Shown: positions 45,150-56,905 of the stretch, piece by piece
Layout of the letters: each line of letters starts with the position of its first letter
Numbering within the stretch: the first letter of the stretch is position 1
Source: Gymnothorax reevesii
Taxonomy: Eukaryota > Chordata > Actinopteri > Anguilliformes > Muraenidae
Length of the DNA stretch: 64,000 bases
Direction of reading: 5' to 3'
NCBI GenBank assembly: GCA_029721435.1
Contig: CM056583.1
Location: 93,328,575 to 93,392,574, forward strand
Notes under the pieces: generated by a model
The model's input: the letters and a program-made list of their open reading frames with translations, nothing else
Database searches by the model: none
What the model was told of the DNA's origin: nothing
Made by a program: the position numbers and the translations under genes

Positions 45150-46975
45150 CCAATTGTGCGCTATCAGTCTAGTATCAGTCATGTTCCATCTGTTACTGTT
45201 TCGTGGCTTCGCTTAAACTTGCTGAGTTGTTTCGCTGTTGGATCCTTCTGAAACTGTGTCACGTATGAAGCCCTCATCTAGTCCCTTGGATATTATACCC
45301 ACTCGGCTCTTTAAAGGAGAAATGATAGCCGTTGGCCCTGCCCTGCTTTCCGTGGTAAACAGGTCTCTCTCTACTGGCTGTGTTCCAGACTATTTTAAGA
45401 TTGCCAGCATTCAACCCCTTCTAAAAAAACCAAATCTTGATCCAGCCATTCTTAGTAATTTTAGACCAATATCAAAACTGCCTTTTATTTTGAAAGTCTT
45501 GGAAAAAGTGGTCGCAAAGCAACTTTTAGAGCTGGTGGGAACCAACAATATTTTCGATAAATTTCAAATCAGGCTTTGGACGTCAGCACAGTACAGAAAC
45601 GGCTCTTCTCAGGGGCACTAATGATCTTTTGATGAATGCTGACTCTGGCAACTGCTCATTACTCGTGCTTTTGGACATCAGTGCTGCCTTTGATACAGTT
45701 AATCATGTCATCATGATTGATAGGCTGAAAAATTGGGTTGGGCTCTCTGGGACAGTTCTGAAATGGTTCTCTTCCTATCTGTCGAACAGAAAATTTTTGG
45801 TTTCCATCGGTGAACATGTATCCTCGTCTGTACTGCTTACTTCAGGTTTACCTCAAGGCTCCATACTTGGGCCTATATTGTTTTGTATTTATATGTTACC
45901 TCTGGGTTTTATTATTCGTCAGCATAAAATAGGTTTTCACTGTTGCTGTTACTGCTGATGACACGCAGTTGTATATTTCAGTAAAATCCTCTGATTCAGC
46001 AATGTATTGGTGTTGCATGACTGTTAAGCTGATGTTCAAAATTTGTTGTCTAATAATTTTTTGCAGTTAAACTCAAACAAAACCGAAGTCGTCATACTTG
46101 GTCCAAAGTTAGTGTCGGATAAAATCCAATCATCACTTGGACCTCTTGCTTCTAACATTAGGCCCTCTTCCCGAAATCTCGGTGTGATATTCGATACTGA
46201 ACTCAAATTTGAGCTCTACGTAAAGAAGCTTGTACAGTCATGCTATTTGCAACTCCGTAACATAGCTAAAGTTAGGTCTGTTCTGTCATTTGAAGATACG
46301 GAAAAAATTATTCATGCTTTTATCTCCTCTAGATTAGACTACTGTAACTCATTATTTACTTGTCTGAATAAGAAATTTTTGAACAAACTGCAAGTGGTTC
46401 AAAATTCAGTGGCAAGATTGCTCACTAGAACAAATAAAAGAGCCCACATTACTCCGATTTTGGCATCTTTGCACTGGCTGCCTGTCCAATTCCGAATAGA
46501 TTATAAAATTCTGTTGATTACCTTCAAAGCACTCCATGGCATGGCACCAGAGTATATAAGTGAGCTTTTAAATCCGTACAGACCAAAAAGATTGCTAAGA
46601 TCCTCCAAGCAAGCATTATTGGCTGTTCCTGAGTCCAAGTTAAAAACAAAGGGTGATGGAGCCTCTCGGTTAAGGCTCCAATACTCTGGAACAGCCTCCC
46701 AAACAACATAAGAAATGCTGAGTCTCTATTGTCTTTTAAATCTCTTTTAAAGACTCATTTTTTAGGCTTGCTTTTGCTGATTTTACGGTTCAAATTTTTT
46801 TATGGTTGTGTTTTCTTGTATGTCTCGTTTTATTATCTTGATTTTCCTTTGATGTTTAATTCCTTGTTTCCCCATTTTGTTTTATTGCTTTTATGTACAT
46901 GTATTTTACCTGCTTGTGAAGCACTTTGTGCTGTATTGCTGGAAAGGTGCTATATAAATAAAATTTATTATTATA
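45150..46975 (+). pseudogene. L2/CR1-type LINE reverse transcriptase, 5' truncated and frameshifted
   Basis: The reverse transcriptase of this non-LTR retrotransposon reads in three frames. KPSSSPLDIIPTRLFK and NFRPISKLPFILKVLEKVV come first, then LVLLDISAAFDTVNH (first catalytic Asp) and SGLPQGSILGPILF, then ADDTQLYIS (catalytic pair), then SRNLGVIFDTELKF and LHWLPVQFRIDYKI in the C-terminal part. Frameshifts lie near 45571 and 45950-46040. The 5' part with the endonuclease is absent. The 3' tail (gctatataaataaaatttat) is the usual L2 end. Active relatives copy themselves by target-primed reverse transcription. L2 rather than another Jockey-superfamily clade is a judgement from these motifs. 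Confidence 0.88.
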
Positions 46976-46980
46976 TTATA

Positions 46981-47580
46981 ATTATATACTCTGAAAAAGC
47001 TACCGACCACTGCCGGTTGGTACGAGATCAGTGCATTTAAAACGTCTCCCGGAGTACCACCTCTCCTGCATGTTTTAAATCTCTACCTGCCAGCACGGAT
47101 AATTCTAATGCTTCGCTCGTTATCAAGCGTCTGCACAGGTAACGAGTTGATCATGTGACTCACCTGTGCTGGTGATCTAACACATGCAGAAGTCCTCCAG
47201 GAGAGGTCTGAAAAGCGCTGATGTTGATAATAACATTGATTAATAGCCATTTTATGCTCACGTAATCGACATGAGCGTTTGCAAGCCGCGCAGCAGAAGT
47301 GTAGTAGTTTCGGCTGCAAAAGAAATTTCTGTGAAAAAGCTTGATCTGGATTTTTTTTTTGGATTGACTGTTGCTCGAATTGAGAAGGTGCTGTCTAGTT
47401 TTTTTGTCTCCATCCTTGGTCGAAGTGAAAAGTTGAAGAAACCAGTATGGCCTCCAGTGCACTGCACCGCTCAACGTTTCTGTAATATGGCCTCCAGTGC
47501 ACTGCACCGCTCAATGTTTCTGTATACTATACTGTAAAAATTGTTATTTAAGAAGAATACAATAGCATTTTCATCTTATG
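46981..47580. other. Unassigned sequence with a 39-bp tandem duplication
   Basis: The block atggcctccagtgcactgca plus ccgctcaa(c/t)gtttctgta occurs twice in tandem near 47447-47525. Nothing else was recognised. Confidence 0.5.
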
Positions 47581-48118
47581 TACAACTCCAATTTCGAAAT
47601 AGTTGGGACAAGTGTAAATTGTGAATAAAATCAAAACGCAATGACTTTCAAATCACTCCAGCCAGTATTTTATTAACATAAGAACAGAGATAACATGGCA
47701 AATGTTGAAACTGAGAATTTTTACAATTTTATCCACAAAATGAGCTCATTCTAAATTTGATGGCCGCTAAAGGTCTTAAAAAAGTTGGGACAGGGGCCTG
47801 TTTACCATGGTGTAGCATCCCCTCTTCTTTTTAACACAGAATGGAGGCATCTGGGGATTGAATGATTGATATTAATTGCTTTTTCAGCCCTTTTTTCCTG
47901 TGTCCCAACTTTTTTTAAACTTTTTTTTTTTTTTTTTGCTGCCAGAAAATTTGAATTAAGCTCATTTTGTGGATAAAAATGTAAAATATCTGTTTCAACA
48001 TCTGAAATGTTATCTTTGCTCTATTGTACGTAACACATTGGCCCATGTGATCTGAAAGTAATTGCAATTGCGTAATTCACAATTTACACTTCGTCCGAAG
48101 TATTTCGGGATTGGGTTA
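47581..48118. mobile_element. Non-autonomous Tc1/mariner derivative (538 bp, copy C)
   Basis: Both ends of the copy B/D family are present: tacaactccaatttcgaaat on the left and gtatttcgggattgggtta on the right, with the inverted subterminal phrases gtgaataaaatcaaaac and tgatctgaaagtaattgca. The transposase gene has been deleted apart from a few terminal codons (ttaccatggtgtagcatccc on the opposite strand). This is the typical origin of a MITE. Confidence 0.85.
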
Positions 48119-48647
48119 AGGCACTGTAATGCATATAAAAAAATTAATCGAGTCGCAATTTTGCTTGACAATTTTCGAAGAGTAAATTATGAGGGGTTGT
48201 TTAAGTCATTGTATGTCAAAGATTAACTCACTGGTTGGTCATTGTATGCCTCACATCTGACTCTGAATGGTCAAAGGCGTAGTACTCCTGGTGAATAGCC
48301 TACAAGGAGCATAGTCGCAAAGCAGTATGAATGCCCATTGTTACAGTAATTTTCTTGTGTCACTGCGCTTTAGCTGTCCTAGCAAACAGGGAAAGCCTGC
48401 TGTGCAATTTTTCAACCACTTGGAATGAGGATCACAACACAAATGCATTAGTTTGGTCATTTACTTCAGCAAATTTATTGCGCATTTAACTTTAGCTACA
48501 TGTACTGTATATTTCCTTCTTTTGTAGCAATGTGCAGACCTAAATAAAATACATCCTTTAGTCTTGCTATCTGAGGCTAGCTCGTAGCATACCATTCTAC
48601 CGAAGCTAGCTAGCGTTCCATCGCACTGGTTTCTTACTCGGTTAGTT
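48119..48647. other. Intronic sequence with no recognised gene
   Basis: No gene or repeat family was recognised here. Confidence 0.4.
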
Positions 48648-49430
48648 TAAGATAAGATAAGATAATACTTTACTATCCCGGAGGAAATTTGTTTTACAGA
48701 GTAAAAGATCTCCGTAATACATAAAGAATACCAAAACAGTTAACACAGAAGAACATTGTAAATACATGAGTAGCGTATGTATATTGTATAGCATGGTTGA
48801 ACATATAACTCCGGGAGAAATGACTTAAAGCACCATGTACACATAAGATGTAGTTTAAGCAAAAGCTTAATAAAAGAAAAGCAGACAAAGAACACAAAGT
48901 AAGAGCACTGGAAATAAGACAATGATTGTTACTAAATAGCATAAAATTTGTTGTAAAGGCGAATACTTGTTGGTATGAACGATTGTCGAGCCCTGTTGGT
49001 TCTCATAATCGGCAGACGCAGGCGGCGACCAGAAGGAAGAAATTGGTAATGCTGAAACAGTGTGTGAGCTGTCATTTAAAATCTTTCAAACTTTTTTCAG
49101 AGTTTGCTGCTCAAAGAGGATGCCGATATTTTCTGATGAGATGCCAATGATTTTATATGCTGTATTGACAATATTATATTGTCTTGGATATTTTATTTTT
49201 ATTTCGAACAGACAGAGCACCATACCAACAGTAGAAATTAAAGGTCAAAATGCTTTGAATAAAGGTTTTGTAAAATAATCTCATAATAGTTGGATCCATG
49301 ATACAATGTCTTAAACGACGCAGAAAATAAAAATGCTGTTGACCATTCTCATAAATAAAATCCTTGTTCGCATTAAAAGTTAATTTCGAATCTAAAAAAG
49401 TGCCAAGGTATTTGTTTGTAATCATGCTAG
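48648..49430 (-). pseudogene. Non-LTR retrotransposon 3' fragment on the minus strand
   Basis: At 49174-49425 (minus) the frame begins ITNKYLGTFLDSKLTFNAN and continues GQQHFYFLRRLRHC and LFYKTFIQSILTFNFYCWYG. These match the region just after the catalytic block in fish LINE reverse transcriptases. The 3' end is marked by the (taaga)n tail (48648-48664), which appears as tatcttatctta on the minus strand. Everything upstream of this C-terminal piece is missing. The clade is not certain. Confidence 0.7.
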
Positions 49431-49679
49431 CTAGCTATTAGCCAACACTGGGAATTGGAACAATTTTGATATTATACTGCTCACAAAAAGTAGTGGATAA
49501 TGAAATGAAAAGCCAAATAACGCAGTAAATATATTGATTTCGAATTTCAATTCTATGTTATTTAATTGGCGAGCAATTCAAGATGAAGTTCATGACACTA
49601 TCATCACCTAAGTTATTGAGATTTTTTTTTTTTTTTGGAGGTACAAAAATGCCACGTGGGGTGGTACCCCAAAAGTCAC

Positions 49680-51130
49680 ATAGTGATTAATAATGAGTTG
49701 GTCCACCATTAGCGTCCAAACAAGCATCACACCAATGCCGCATGCCCTTAATAAGAAGACCAATGTCCGCTTGAGGAATTCTCTGCCACTCCTTCTGGAG
49801 TGCCGCACCCAGGGGTACCAAATCCTGACAGGGTACTTGCCACTGTTGTACACGTTGTCCCAGCATAACCCATATGTTGAGGGCTTGGAGTGCAATGGTT
49901 ATATGTCCATTTTAGAGGTTTTGAGAAAAATAGATTTTTAGATTTGCAAATGTTCTATTAAATCAGGTACATCATTTACATAATTTTTATGTCAGTCATT
50001 CTTTCACTGCATTCAGTTCATAAGTACAGTGAAGATGTACATTTTCATAAGTGTGGTACTGAAACATCATGGCCCAAATTGCCAATATGGACATGTCACC
50101 TCCGTGCTCCAACAATTCTAGCTCTTGATGTGACATAACACAATGGTGATGGATTGAAGTTAAGTTTGTTAGCACTGGAAGACTGGAAGATGATTCTGTA
50201 ATACACTCCATGTTTATTAATCCAACTATCAATGTTTAATTCATATAAGCAGATTTTTTTCGACATACCACAAAGTGAAAATGTGAATTCTGTTTAAAAC
50301 TGAGGCGCTTGGACATATAATTATAGTGCTCCAAGAATTAGCTGATAGAAATATGTGACAGGAGGTAAAAATCCCAAAATCACTAAATTTGTTCACATCA
50401 TCAATTTGTTCCAAACCCTCGATGTCTTCTAGGGGGGAGAGGTCAGGGGACATTGCAGGCCAGGGCAAGGTTTGGATTTAATGCCTTTGGAGATGGTCAA
50501 GGACTACGCATGCACGATGAGCCCTGATATTATCGTCTTTGTTGATGAATCTATGATGATATTGTCACAGTAGTACACCTCTGGGACTCTCCCATGGCAG
50601 ATGTGGAGGTCAGTCCTGCCTCTCATAGTGACTCCACCCCAAACCATTTCTGACCCTCTCCCATACCGATCGTGGGATCATAATGGCTTGCTGATGACGT
50701 TCACGCCAAACACGAAGACGACTGTCGTGAACCGTAACTCATTGCTGAATGTTACTTGTGACCAATGGGCATTGCTCTTTTGTCGATGCTGTTGGTACCA
50801 TTGTCTCCTTATTTGCCAATGACGATCTGAGAGGGGTAACAGGATGTAAGGCTGCCTGGCTCGAAGGTTGGCAGCCTGCAGATGGTTTCATATAGTCTGC
50901 ATTGAGATGAGGTTTCCTGTAGCCTGTAGATGCCCTTGTTGCAGCTATGTCGCATTCAGTTGCCTGTCATGCAGGGCTCTGTTGATGATCTGGTGGTCAT
51001 CTCGCCTGTGAGACATGCAGTCGTCTGGCTGTGTTAGCCTGGGTTCTTCTGGCCTGGAGCATCCCTATGGCCTGCAATCTTTCTTCTTCCTGAGTCTTCT
51101 CATCAGCGAAAGTAGTGCAATGATGGATGA
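49680..51130 (-). pseudogene. Tc1-like transposase pseudogene in two blocks
   Basis: From 5' to 3' on the minus strand, the DNA-binding region contains GMLQARRTQANTARRLHVSQ (near 51000-51060). A catalytic-core segment contains NGLGWSHYERQD-like and MVWGGVTMRGRTDLH readings (50590-50660), and PWPAMSPDLSPLEDIE near 50410-50465 corresponds to the block holding the last catalytic residue. An insertion then intervenes. The C-terminus resumes at about 49880 with VQQWQVPCQDLVPLGAALQK and ends near 49690 with DACLDANGGPTHY and a stop. Several frameshifts and stops are present. Confidence 0.75.
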
Positions 51131-51977
51131 GTGAGGTTCTAGGCAGCTTTTATACCCATATGTGCACTTAAAGCATGTGCATGACAGCATTCGCACCCTG
51201 AAGGCATGATGTAACTTTTCACATATACCCCCAGGTGCGTTTGGGTGCCCTGTTTCTGCAAATACAACCAATTCTAAAATAGTTGGGATGAAGGGTAAAT
51301 TGTGAATAAAATCTAAATGCAATGGCTTTCAGATCACATGAGCTAATAAACACAAGTGCTCTTTCAGTTTTTGTGTGTATCAAATATTAAAAGGAGGAAA
51401 TCTGAGACACTCCGGTTTCAAATTTTTTACTTAAGGCAAGAAAAGTCTGATCGACGCATTTAGACCCTAATAGTAACATTAGTCTGTAGTTTTTTTAGTT
51501 TTTTATGTTACAAACAAAAGGGACATTTTATTTAACTATTTTTGTAGTTCATGTTTCAAATTTGCAGTTGCAAATTTTGCATTAAAGAAATTTAAATTGA
51601 GCATACTGTATGTGTTTGTCATTATTATAATACTTTAGATAAAAACTTAGTAGTAAGACAATTTGATTTCATACGTAGGAAATGCTGGAAATGCAGAGGA
51701 TAACAGATTAAAATATATCCAGTCATTGTTATGTGTTGCTACATTACTGGGCAGAGGTGAGAAGAAATATGAACAGTAAAATAGTAAAGTACATTGCAAA
51801 TATTGAAGTCATCTGTGCTACATATCCCTCCGAATAACCTGCCAATAATGTAGGCTAATAATGTAGGCAGACAGCAGATTTGGTCAACCCTCTTTTTAAG
51901 AGGCAATATTTAGACATTTTCTAACATGAATGTAAAAATAAAGTTATTACTTTATCAAAGCTTTTTTTTTGTGAAAG

Positions 51978-52095
51978 GCCAATAACGTAATAACCTGCCA
52001 ATAACGTAATACCTTATTAAGTTATTGCCAAAATGTTATTACGTTATTGGTATAGAAATGTTATTACGTTATTGGCAGGTTATTACGTTATTGGC
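51978..52095. repeat. Perfect 34-bp inverted repeat with ttattacgttattgg motif
   Basis: Arms 51978-52011 and 52062-52095 are exact reverse complements, separated by 50 nt. Each arm holds two copies of the motif attacgttattgg; further copies lie in the loop and downstream to about 52150. Confidence 0.95.
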
Positions 52096-52167
52096 TTTAT
52101 TACGTTTCAAATGGGCCCAAATTATTACGTTATCGGCAGTTATTACGTTTTGGGTTGTTACAAGGAG

Positions 52168-52639
52168 TTATCAGCATTCAGTTCAAATGCCAGCATCTCT
52201 GATGATTTGGGGATGCATTCGTGCATATGGTGTGGGACACTTGCATGTTTTAAAAAGCACCATGAATGCTGAAAGGTATATAAAGGTTTTAGAGCAACAT
52301 ATGTTCCCCTCCAGACAACATTTATTCCAGGGAAGGGCTTTCGTATTTCAGCAGGACAATGCAAAACCATGTACTGCAGCTATTACAACAGCATGGCTTT
52401 GTAGTAGAAGAGTCCATGTGCTGAACTGGCCTGTCTGCAGTCCTGATCTTTCACCGATCGAGAACATTTGGCGCATAATTCAATGAAAAGCCTCTCAAAG
52501 GAGACCCAAAACTCTCCAGCCTGTATTAAACAAGAGTGGGATCAAATTCCAATGGCTAAACTCTAAGAAACTTGTCTCCTCAATACCCAGACGCCTCCAC
52601 TCTTTGTTAAAAAGAAGAGGGGATGCTACACCATGGTAA
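52168..52639 (+). pseudogene. Tc1/mariner transposase C-terminal half (copy D)
   Basis: The frame enters at FSSNASISDDLGMHS-like sequence and proceeds through VFQQDNAKP (second catalytic Asp) and SPDLSPIENIWRII (Glu), with 34 residues between Asp and Glu, the DD34E spacing. It then hits a TGA at 52484, loses a few codons (compare copy B after TLQQLEACIKQ) and ends at the stop at 52637. The N-terminal half, including the first Asp, is missing. Confidence 0.85.
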
Positions 52640-52997
52640 ACAGGCCCCAGTTCCAACTTTTTTGAGACCTGTAGCAGATATCAAATTTGAAATGAGCTCT
52701 TGAGTGAATAAAATGGTAAAATTTCTCAGTTTCAACATTTGCTATGTTATCTCTGTTCTATTGTGAATAAAATATTAGCTGGTGTGATTTGAAAGTCATT
52801 GGCTTTGATTTCATTCACAATTTACGCTTTGTCCCAACTATTTGGGAATCGGGGTTGTATTAATCTAGCGGTTTATGGGGTATGTATTGAAATGTGCCAA
52901 TGGTTAACCACAGACATACAAAAATAATCTCATGAACATAAATTCAGGTGCTTTCCACGGTTTAAATTTCAATATACCCTACTTTTTGTGAGCAGTA

Positions 52998-53399
52998 CGT
53001 AACCGTTTAGAAGGTTTACTGATTCAAATTTATCCACATACTACCCCCAACCAAATACATTAACAATGTTTGGTCCCTTTGACAAATAACCATTTCATGG
53101 TCTTTGTAAGGCTGTTCATCAGCTTTTTGTTGTCATTACTCAATACATCCAACTAGCTGCTCAAACATTGAGTGCGATGATTAAAACAACACCCCCAATA
53201 ACTTTATTCTCGAAAAGTGTCCTGTGAAATTACCCATCGATTCTTATTCTTATGCATTCCAGTCATACGTGTTGAAACTAAGGCACTAGACCCCTTAATT
53301 TGAAAGAAAATGTCTCTGATTTTTCGATACTCTCTGGGAACCTGAAGAGGCGCGGTGCACTGGATGCCATACTGCTTTCTTCAACTTCGCCCGAAGAGC
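52998..53399. other. Intronic sequence with no recognised gene
   Basis: No gene or repeat family was recognised here. Confidence 0.4.
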
Positions 53400-53740
53400 A
53401 AAGTGTTGACACCCTCTCCATTTCTGATATACACTCACTGATTTACACTCAGAAACGAATCATACCAGAAGAAAACATGCACCTCTTTTCCGGACGATCC
53501 CTAATATCCCCCACACACTCCTGACGAGAGACTGTCCTGCACTCAGACCCCTAACCGCACTCTAGACTCTCCCCTAAACCCCCTCATCACTCAACACCGT
53601 CCAATATCCCCCCCCTCCCCACTACACCTCCCTAAATATTCCCTAAATATATATTCACGCACAGCGCTGTCTGAATGCCGCCCCTGAACAGGAGCCGCAG
53701 TGAACACAACTCTTCCTCTCGGCAACAGAGCGAGTTGAAG
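53400..53740. repeat. Duplicated C-rich segment, related to 61800-62060
   Basis: Shared ordered phrases are ctcctgacgagagact, actacacctccctaaatatt, gcacagc(g/t)ctgtctgaa, caggagc(c/t)gcag and a(c/g)agagcgag(t/c)tga. The order and spacing are preserved over about 250 bp. Confidence 0.8.
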
Positions 53741-54708
53741 ACTTTCTTGAAAGTTTTCTGCCCTTAAAGTAGGTCACTGCGTCTGCGGTACAGAGCCGCC
53801 AGGTGCCTCTCCCTCACTGCCGCCGATAAGGAGCAGAGTCGCCCTTTGAATCCAGGAATAAACCGATCCCCTTTCTCCCGTCTCCCTGGGGCAATCGACA
53901 ATGTAAGTCAGCAGGGCACAGAGCACATACCGTGTCTGTCTGTTCTTTCCCTGTGCATTCTGGGACATTAGGCAGACAGGTGTCGGCATGTCCTTGCTGC
54001 CACACTCGCCGGCGTGAACAGATGGTGAAAGACAGCACCTTTACGGGCTCCATCGGCGACAAAATTTGCTGGGTGGCATTTTCTGGAGAAGGCCAGAGTC
54101 TGGGAGGAGAGAGCACTAACACGCAGGAGCCCAATCTGCTCCCCAAACACACTCTTGTTGATTAAAAATCACACTGGCCTGTCAATCACAGGGCCCACAG
54201 GCACAGCATCGTAATGAGAAACTTAACTGAACTGAACTGGGCTTCTGTTGTACACACAAGCCAAAGTTCTCCGGTCAATGGGCAATTTGTGGGGAGGTTA
54301 AAATCAATTCAGACTTTTCACTCATGAAAATGAGGTTCTACCCTTTAATTTACGTAAATCATGCAATACACCAGGGAGGTGCAGTGGATAAAATTAATTA
54401 TAAGATGCTGAGGACACTCTGATAGTTAAGCCCTTATGCTCCAGGGCAGTTAACAGATTTTCTGCCTCCATTTATTGTATTTGCCAAACTTGTTAGTTTT
54501 ATAACTCAGTTACAACTTATAATGTTCATACATATGTGAACATTGACATAACTTTATAATTTTAGCTCTGTGTACCACCACAATGGATTCTAAATGAAAC
54601 AATCAATATGTGCTTGTTATCGGGGTTAAAGAAAAGTGATTAGATATTGGATGATAGGAGGAAGTTTTTTTGACAGTTCAAATGCAGCCAATGAACTGCT
54701 GAGGGATA
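53741..54708. other. Intronic sequence with no recognised gene
   Basis: Overlapping open frames at 53774-54165 on both strands show no domain, and no mmp17 exon was recognised. Confidence 0.4.
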
Positions 54709-56905
54709 TTTGTCACAACCGAGTGGTTACAGGTGTTTCAGGAGCTGTTTTCTGACTGACTCCCTTTGGACTGGACTTTCAGCTTTGTAACTTTGCAGAT
54801 ATTTTACATGCACAAAAAACCGTATAACATACTGGAAGAGAATTTTGTGAATCTACCTTGTTGCCATGTTTATTTATGTTTCTGTCATGTTTGGATTATG
54901 ATCTCTGCTTTTTTTGACCGTGCTTTGTATTTGTATTGGGATTTGGTTGCCATGCCATATTTTGTTTTTCCTGTCTGTTTATGTCTTGCCATATTCCATT
55001 ATTGCAGTATTACTCCGGTCCATGTTTTGTTTTTTGTCCCCTACCGGAAACGGAGGGAACTATAGGATTGCACTCCGTCCGTCCGTCAGTGCGTCCGTCC
55101 ATAACTTCAATACCGTATGACCTAGGAACATCAAAGTTGGTGTGTGGATGCATCTTCGGGAGAGGGTGTGTCATGTACCCTATTCAGGTCCCCTTGACCT
55201 ACTTTTTAGGAAATATAATATGCATACTCCGGTAGGGGCCTAGTATTGCACAGCAATACGACATTCCTGGATAGGCGGTGCACTTGTTCACCATGCATCA
55301 CCATGGTCGTCTCCCCCTGTCTGTGTCATGATTCTGCTCTGTTTGCCATGTTTTTGATTTTCTGCCTGATATGGTTTCTGATCTCTGCATTGCCTGACCT
55401 TGCCTTGTATTGTGTATTGTGATTTGGTTGGTTAGTTATGTTCATGTTTTGTCTTAATTTAGTCTTGCCATGTTTTTGTTATTGCCATGTTTTTGTTTTT
55501 GCCAGTACCCATATTGCTGTTGTTATTCCGCTCCATGTTTTCCTTTCACCATGTTTTCTTTTCACTTTGTCTCCCCCTGTCTGGTCTCTTGTTGTGTTTC
55601 TGCTCACAGCCCCGGTATTGCGTGCCACTCTTTCGGGTGATTTAATGGTTTCTGGATTTCAACCATTCCTTCCAATCTCGTTTACTTTCTTCCCCTTGCT
55701 TTGCTATTTTACAAACCATGACTAACACTTTGTTGTTTTGTTAAAACAGTTCCCTGTCAGAACGTTTCCCTTTTCTACCTGTGCTGCTCTCGGTTTCGCT
55801 TTGTATTCATAGTGTTGCTTTCCTGACTGGACCGTCCGACTTACAATTTTTGGCTCTCTTTTTGGTACTTCTGTCTGCATCTGTTATCGAACCCTTTTTT
55901 CTGACCGACTATGTCTATTGTTATTGCTGCCCTGGTTTTTGATTCGGACTCTGCCCCTTGGATTGTGATTTTTTGGATTGTGGACTTTTTACTGTTGCCT
56001 TCGGCCCTGTGGGGGTTTTCCCCCTCGCTTAATGAACTCACATCTTTTGCATTGCTGGATTCTCGCAACTGGTTCCTGAGCGCTTACCTCACTGTCTGGT
56101 CTCATGTCATGTGATCGCTCACAGCCCCAGTATTGCGTGCTACTCTTTCGGGCGATTTAATGGTTTCTGGGGTTTATATCATTCCTTCCAATCTCGTTTA
56201 CTTCCCTCACCTTGCTTTTCTATATTACTAACAAGTGCTAACAGTTTATTTTAGTTAAACCTTCGAGTCTTCGCCTCTTGTCTTTACTCAATCTACTTTG
56301 CTGCAGTCTCAGCAGAACTTCCGCACTTGTTGAACTCTGTTCTTTCTCCTTTTCTGTGCACGGTTAAACTCCCTAACAGGAGCCGTATTTCTGTCTGAAG
56401 GGTGTCTTTGTGATCCCTGTCCGTGTTTTGGCTTTTGCCAATTTCTTGTAATTAGGTACTTCCTCGTGTTCATTCCTTTGTAATTAGTCTGATCCAGTTC
56501 ACCTGTTTCTTTTTGTAGCATGTGACTTCCCGTTTGTGTATTTAAGCAGTCTTTTCACAGCCAGCTCCTTGTCAGAACGTTTCTCCTGGTTTACCTGTGC
56601 TGCGATCGTTTATGCCTTGTTCTCTCTGTGATTCACTTCTGACTTGACCGTCCCTCATTATGATTTTGGCTTTGTCTTGGATTTGTTTGCATCTGTGTAT
56701 CAAACCTTTTTTTCCCGACTACGAGTTTTGCCTTTGCTGCCGTGATTAAGACTTGGAGAACACCCCTGGGATTCTGATTTTTGGATTGTGGACTTTGTAC
56801 TGTTGCCTCCTGCTCTGCGGGGGTTTGCCCCCTTTCCTAATAAAGCGCCAGCTTTTTGGATTACTTGGTTCTCGTGTCTGGTTCCTGAGCGTAACCTTAC
56901 AGAGA
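54709..56905 (+). repeat. LTR-like sequence with tandemly duplicated blocks
   Basis: The T-rich sequence resembles long terminal repeats of fish retroelements: gtatttaagcagtc (TATA-like, near 56539), tgtcagaacgtttctcc, ggattgtggactttgtactg and ctaataaagcgcc (polyadenylation signal). The block 55753-56093 is repeated at 56570-56902, the block 55560-55735 at 56093-56265, and 54840-55030 at 55345-55580. No internal coding region was recognised. Exact LTR ends and any target duplication are not defined. Confidence 0.55.
55038..55238. mobile_element. Small gtccgtc-type element with perfect 10-bp inverted ends
   Basis: It begins cccctaccgg and ends ccggtagggg, which are exact reverse complements, and includes cgtccgtccgtcagtgcgtc and accgtatgacctaggaaca. 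It is inserted in the LTR-like sequence. Its ends resemble those of the array at 27003-27972. Confidence 0.7.

Larger units (their letters stand above)
51263..52859 (+). mobile_element. Tc1/mariner element nested in the Tc1 element (copy D)
   Basis: The left end tacaaccaattctaaaatag and the right end atttgggaatcggggttgta are inverted with TA at each edge, and the subterminal phrases match copies A-C. The middle (about 51360-52155) is unrelated to copy B and includes the 34-bp inverted repeat at 51978-52095, so this copy itself carries foreign or rearranged sequence. Confidence 0.85.
49475..52997 (-). mobile_element. Tc1-like transposon expanded to 3.5 kb by nested insertions
   Basis: The ends are perfect inverted copies over 19 nt: tactgctcacaaaaagtag on the left and its complement ctactttttgtgagcagta on the right. 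The transposase lies on the minus strand in two blocks. A mariner-like element (51263-52859) is nested near its 5' side and about 0.5 kb of AT-rich DNA (roughly 49890-50400) splits the coding region. Removing both leaves about 1.4 kb, a normal Tc1 size. Confidence 0.85.

Noticed and set aside
53774..54165. Overlapping 112- and 77-codon frames as a possible host exon
   Set aside because: There is no domain and no convincing splice signals, and frames are open on both strands.
55438..55725. 95-codon hydrophobic frame as a possible membrane protein
   Set aside because: It lies in T-rich LTR-like sequence, where poly-pyrimidine codons give Phe/Leu/Ser-rich translations by default.
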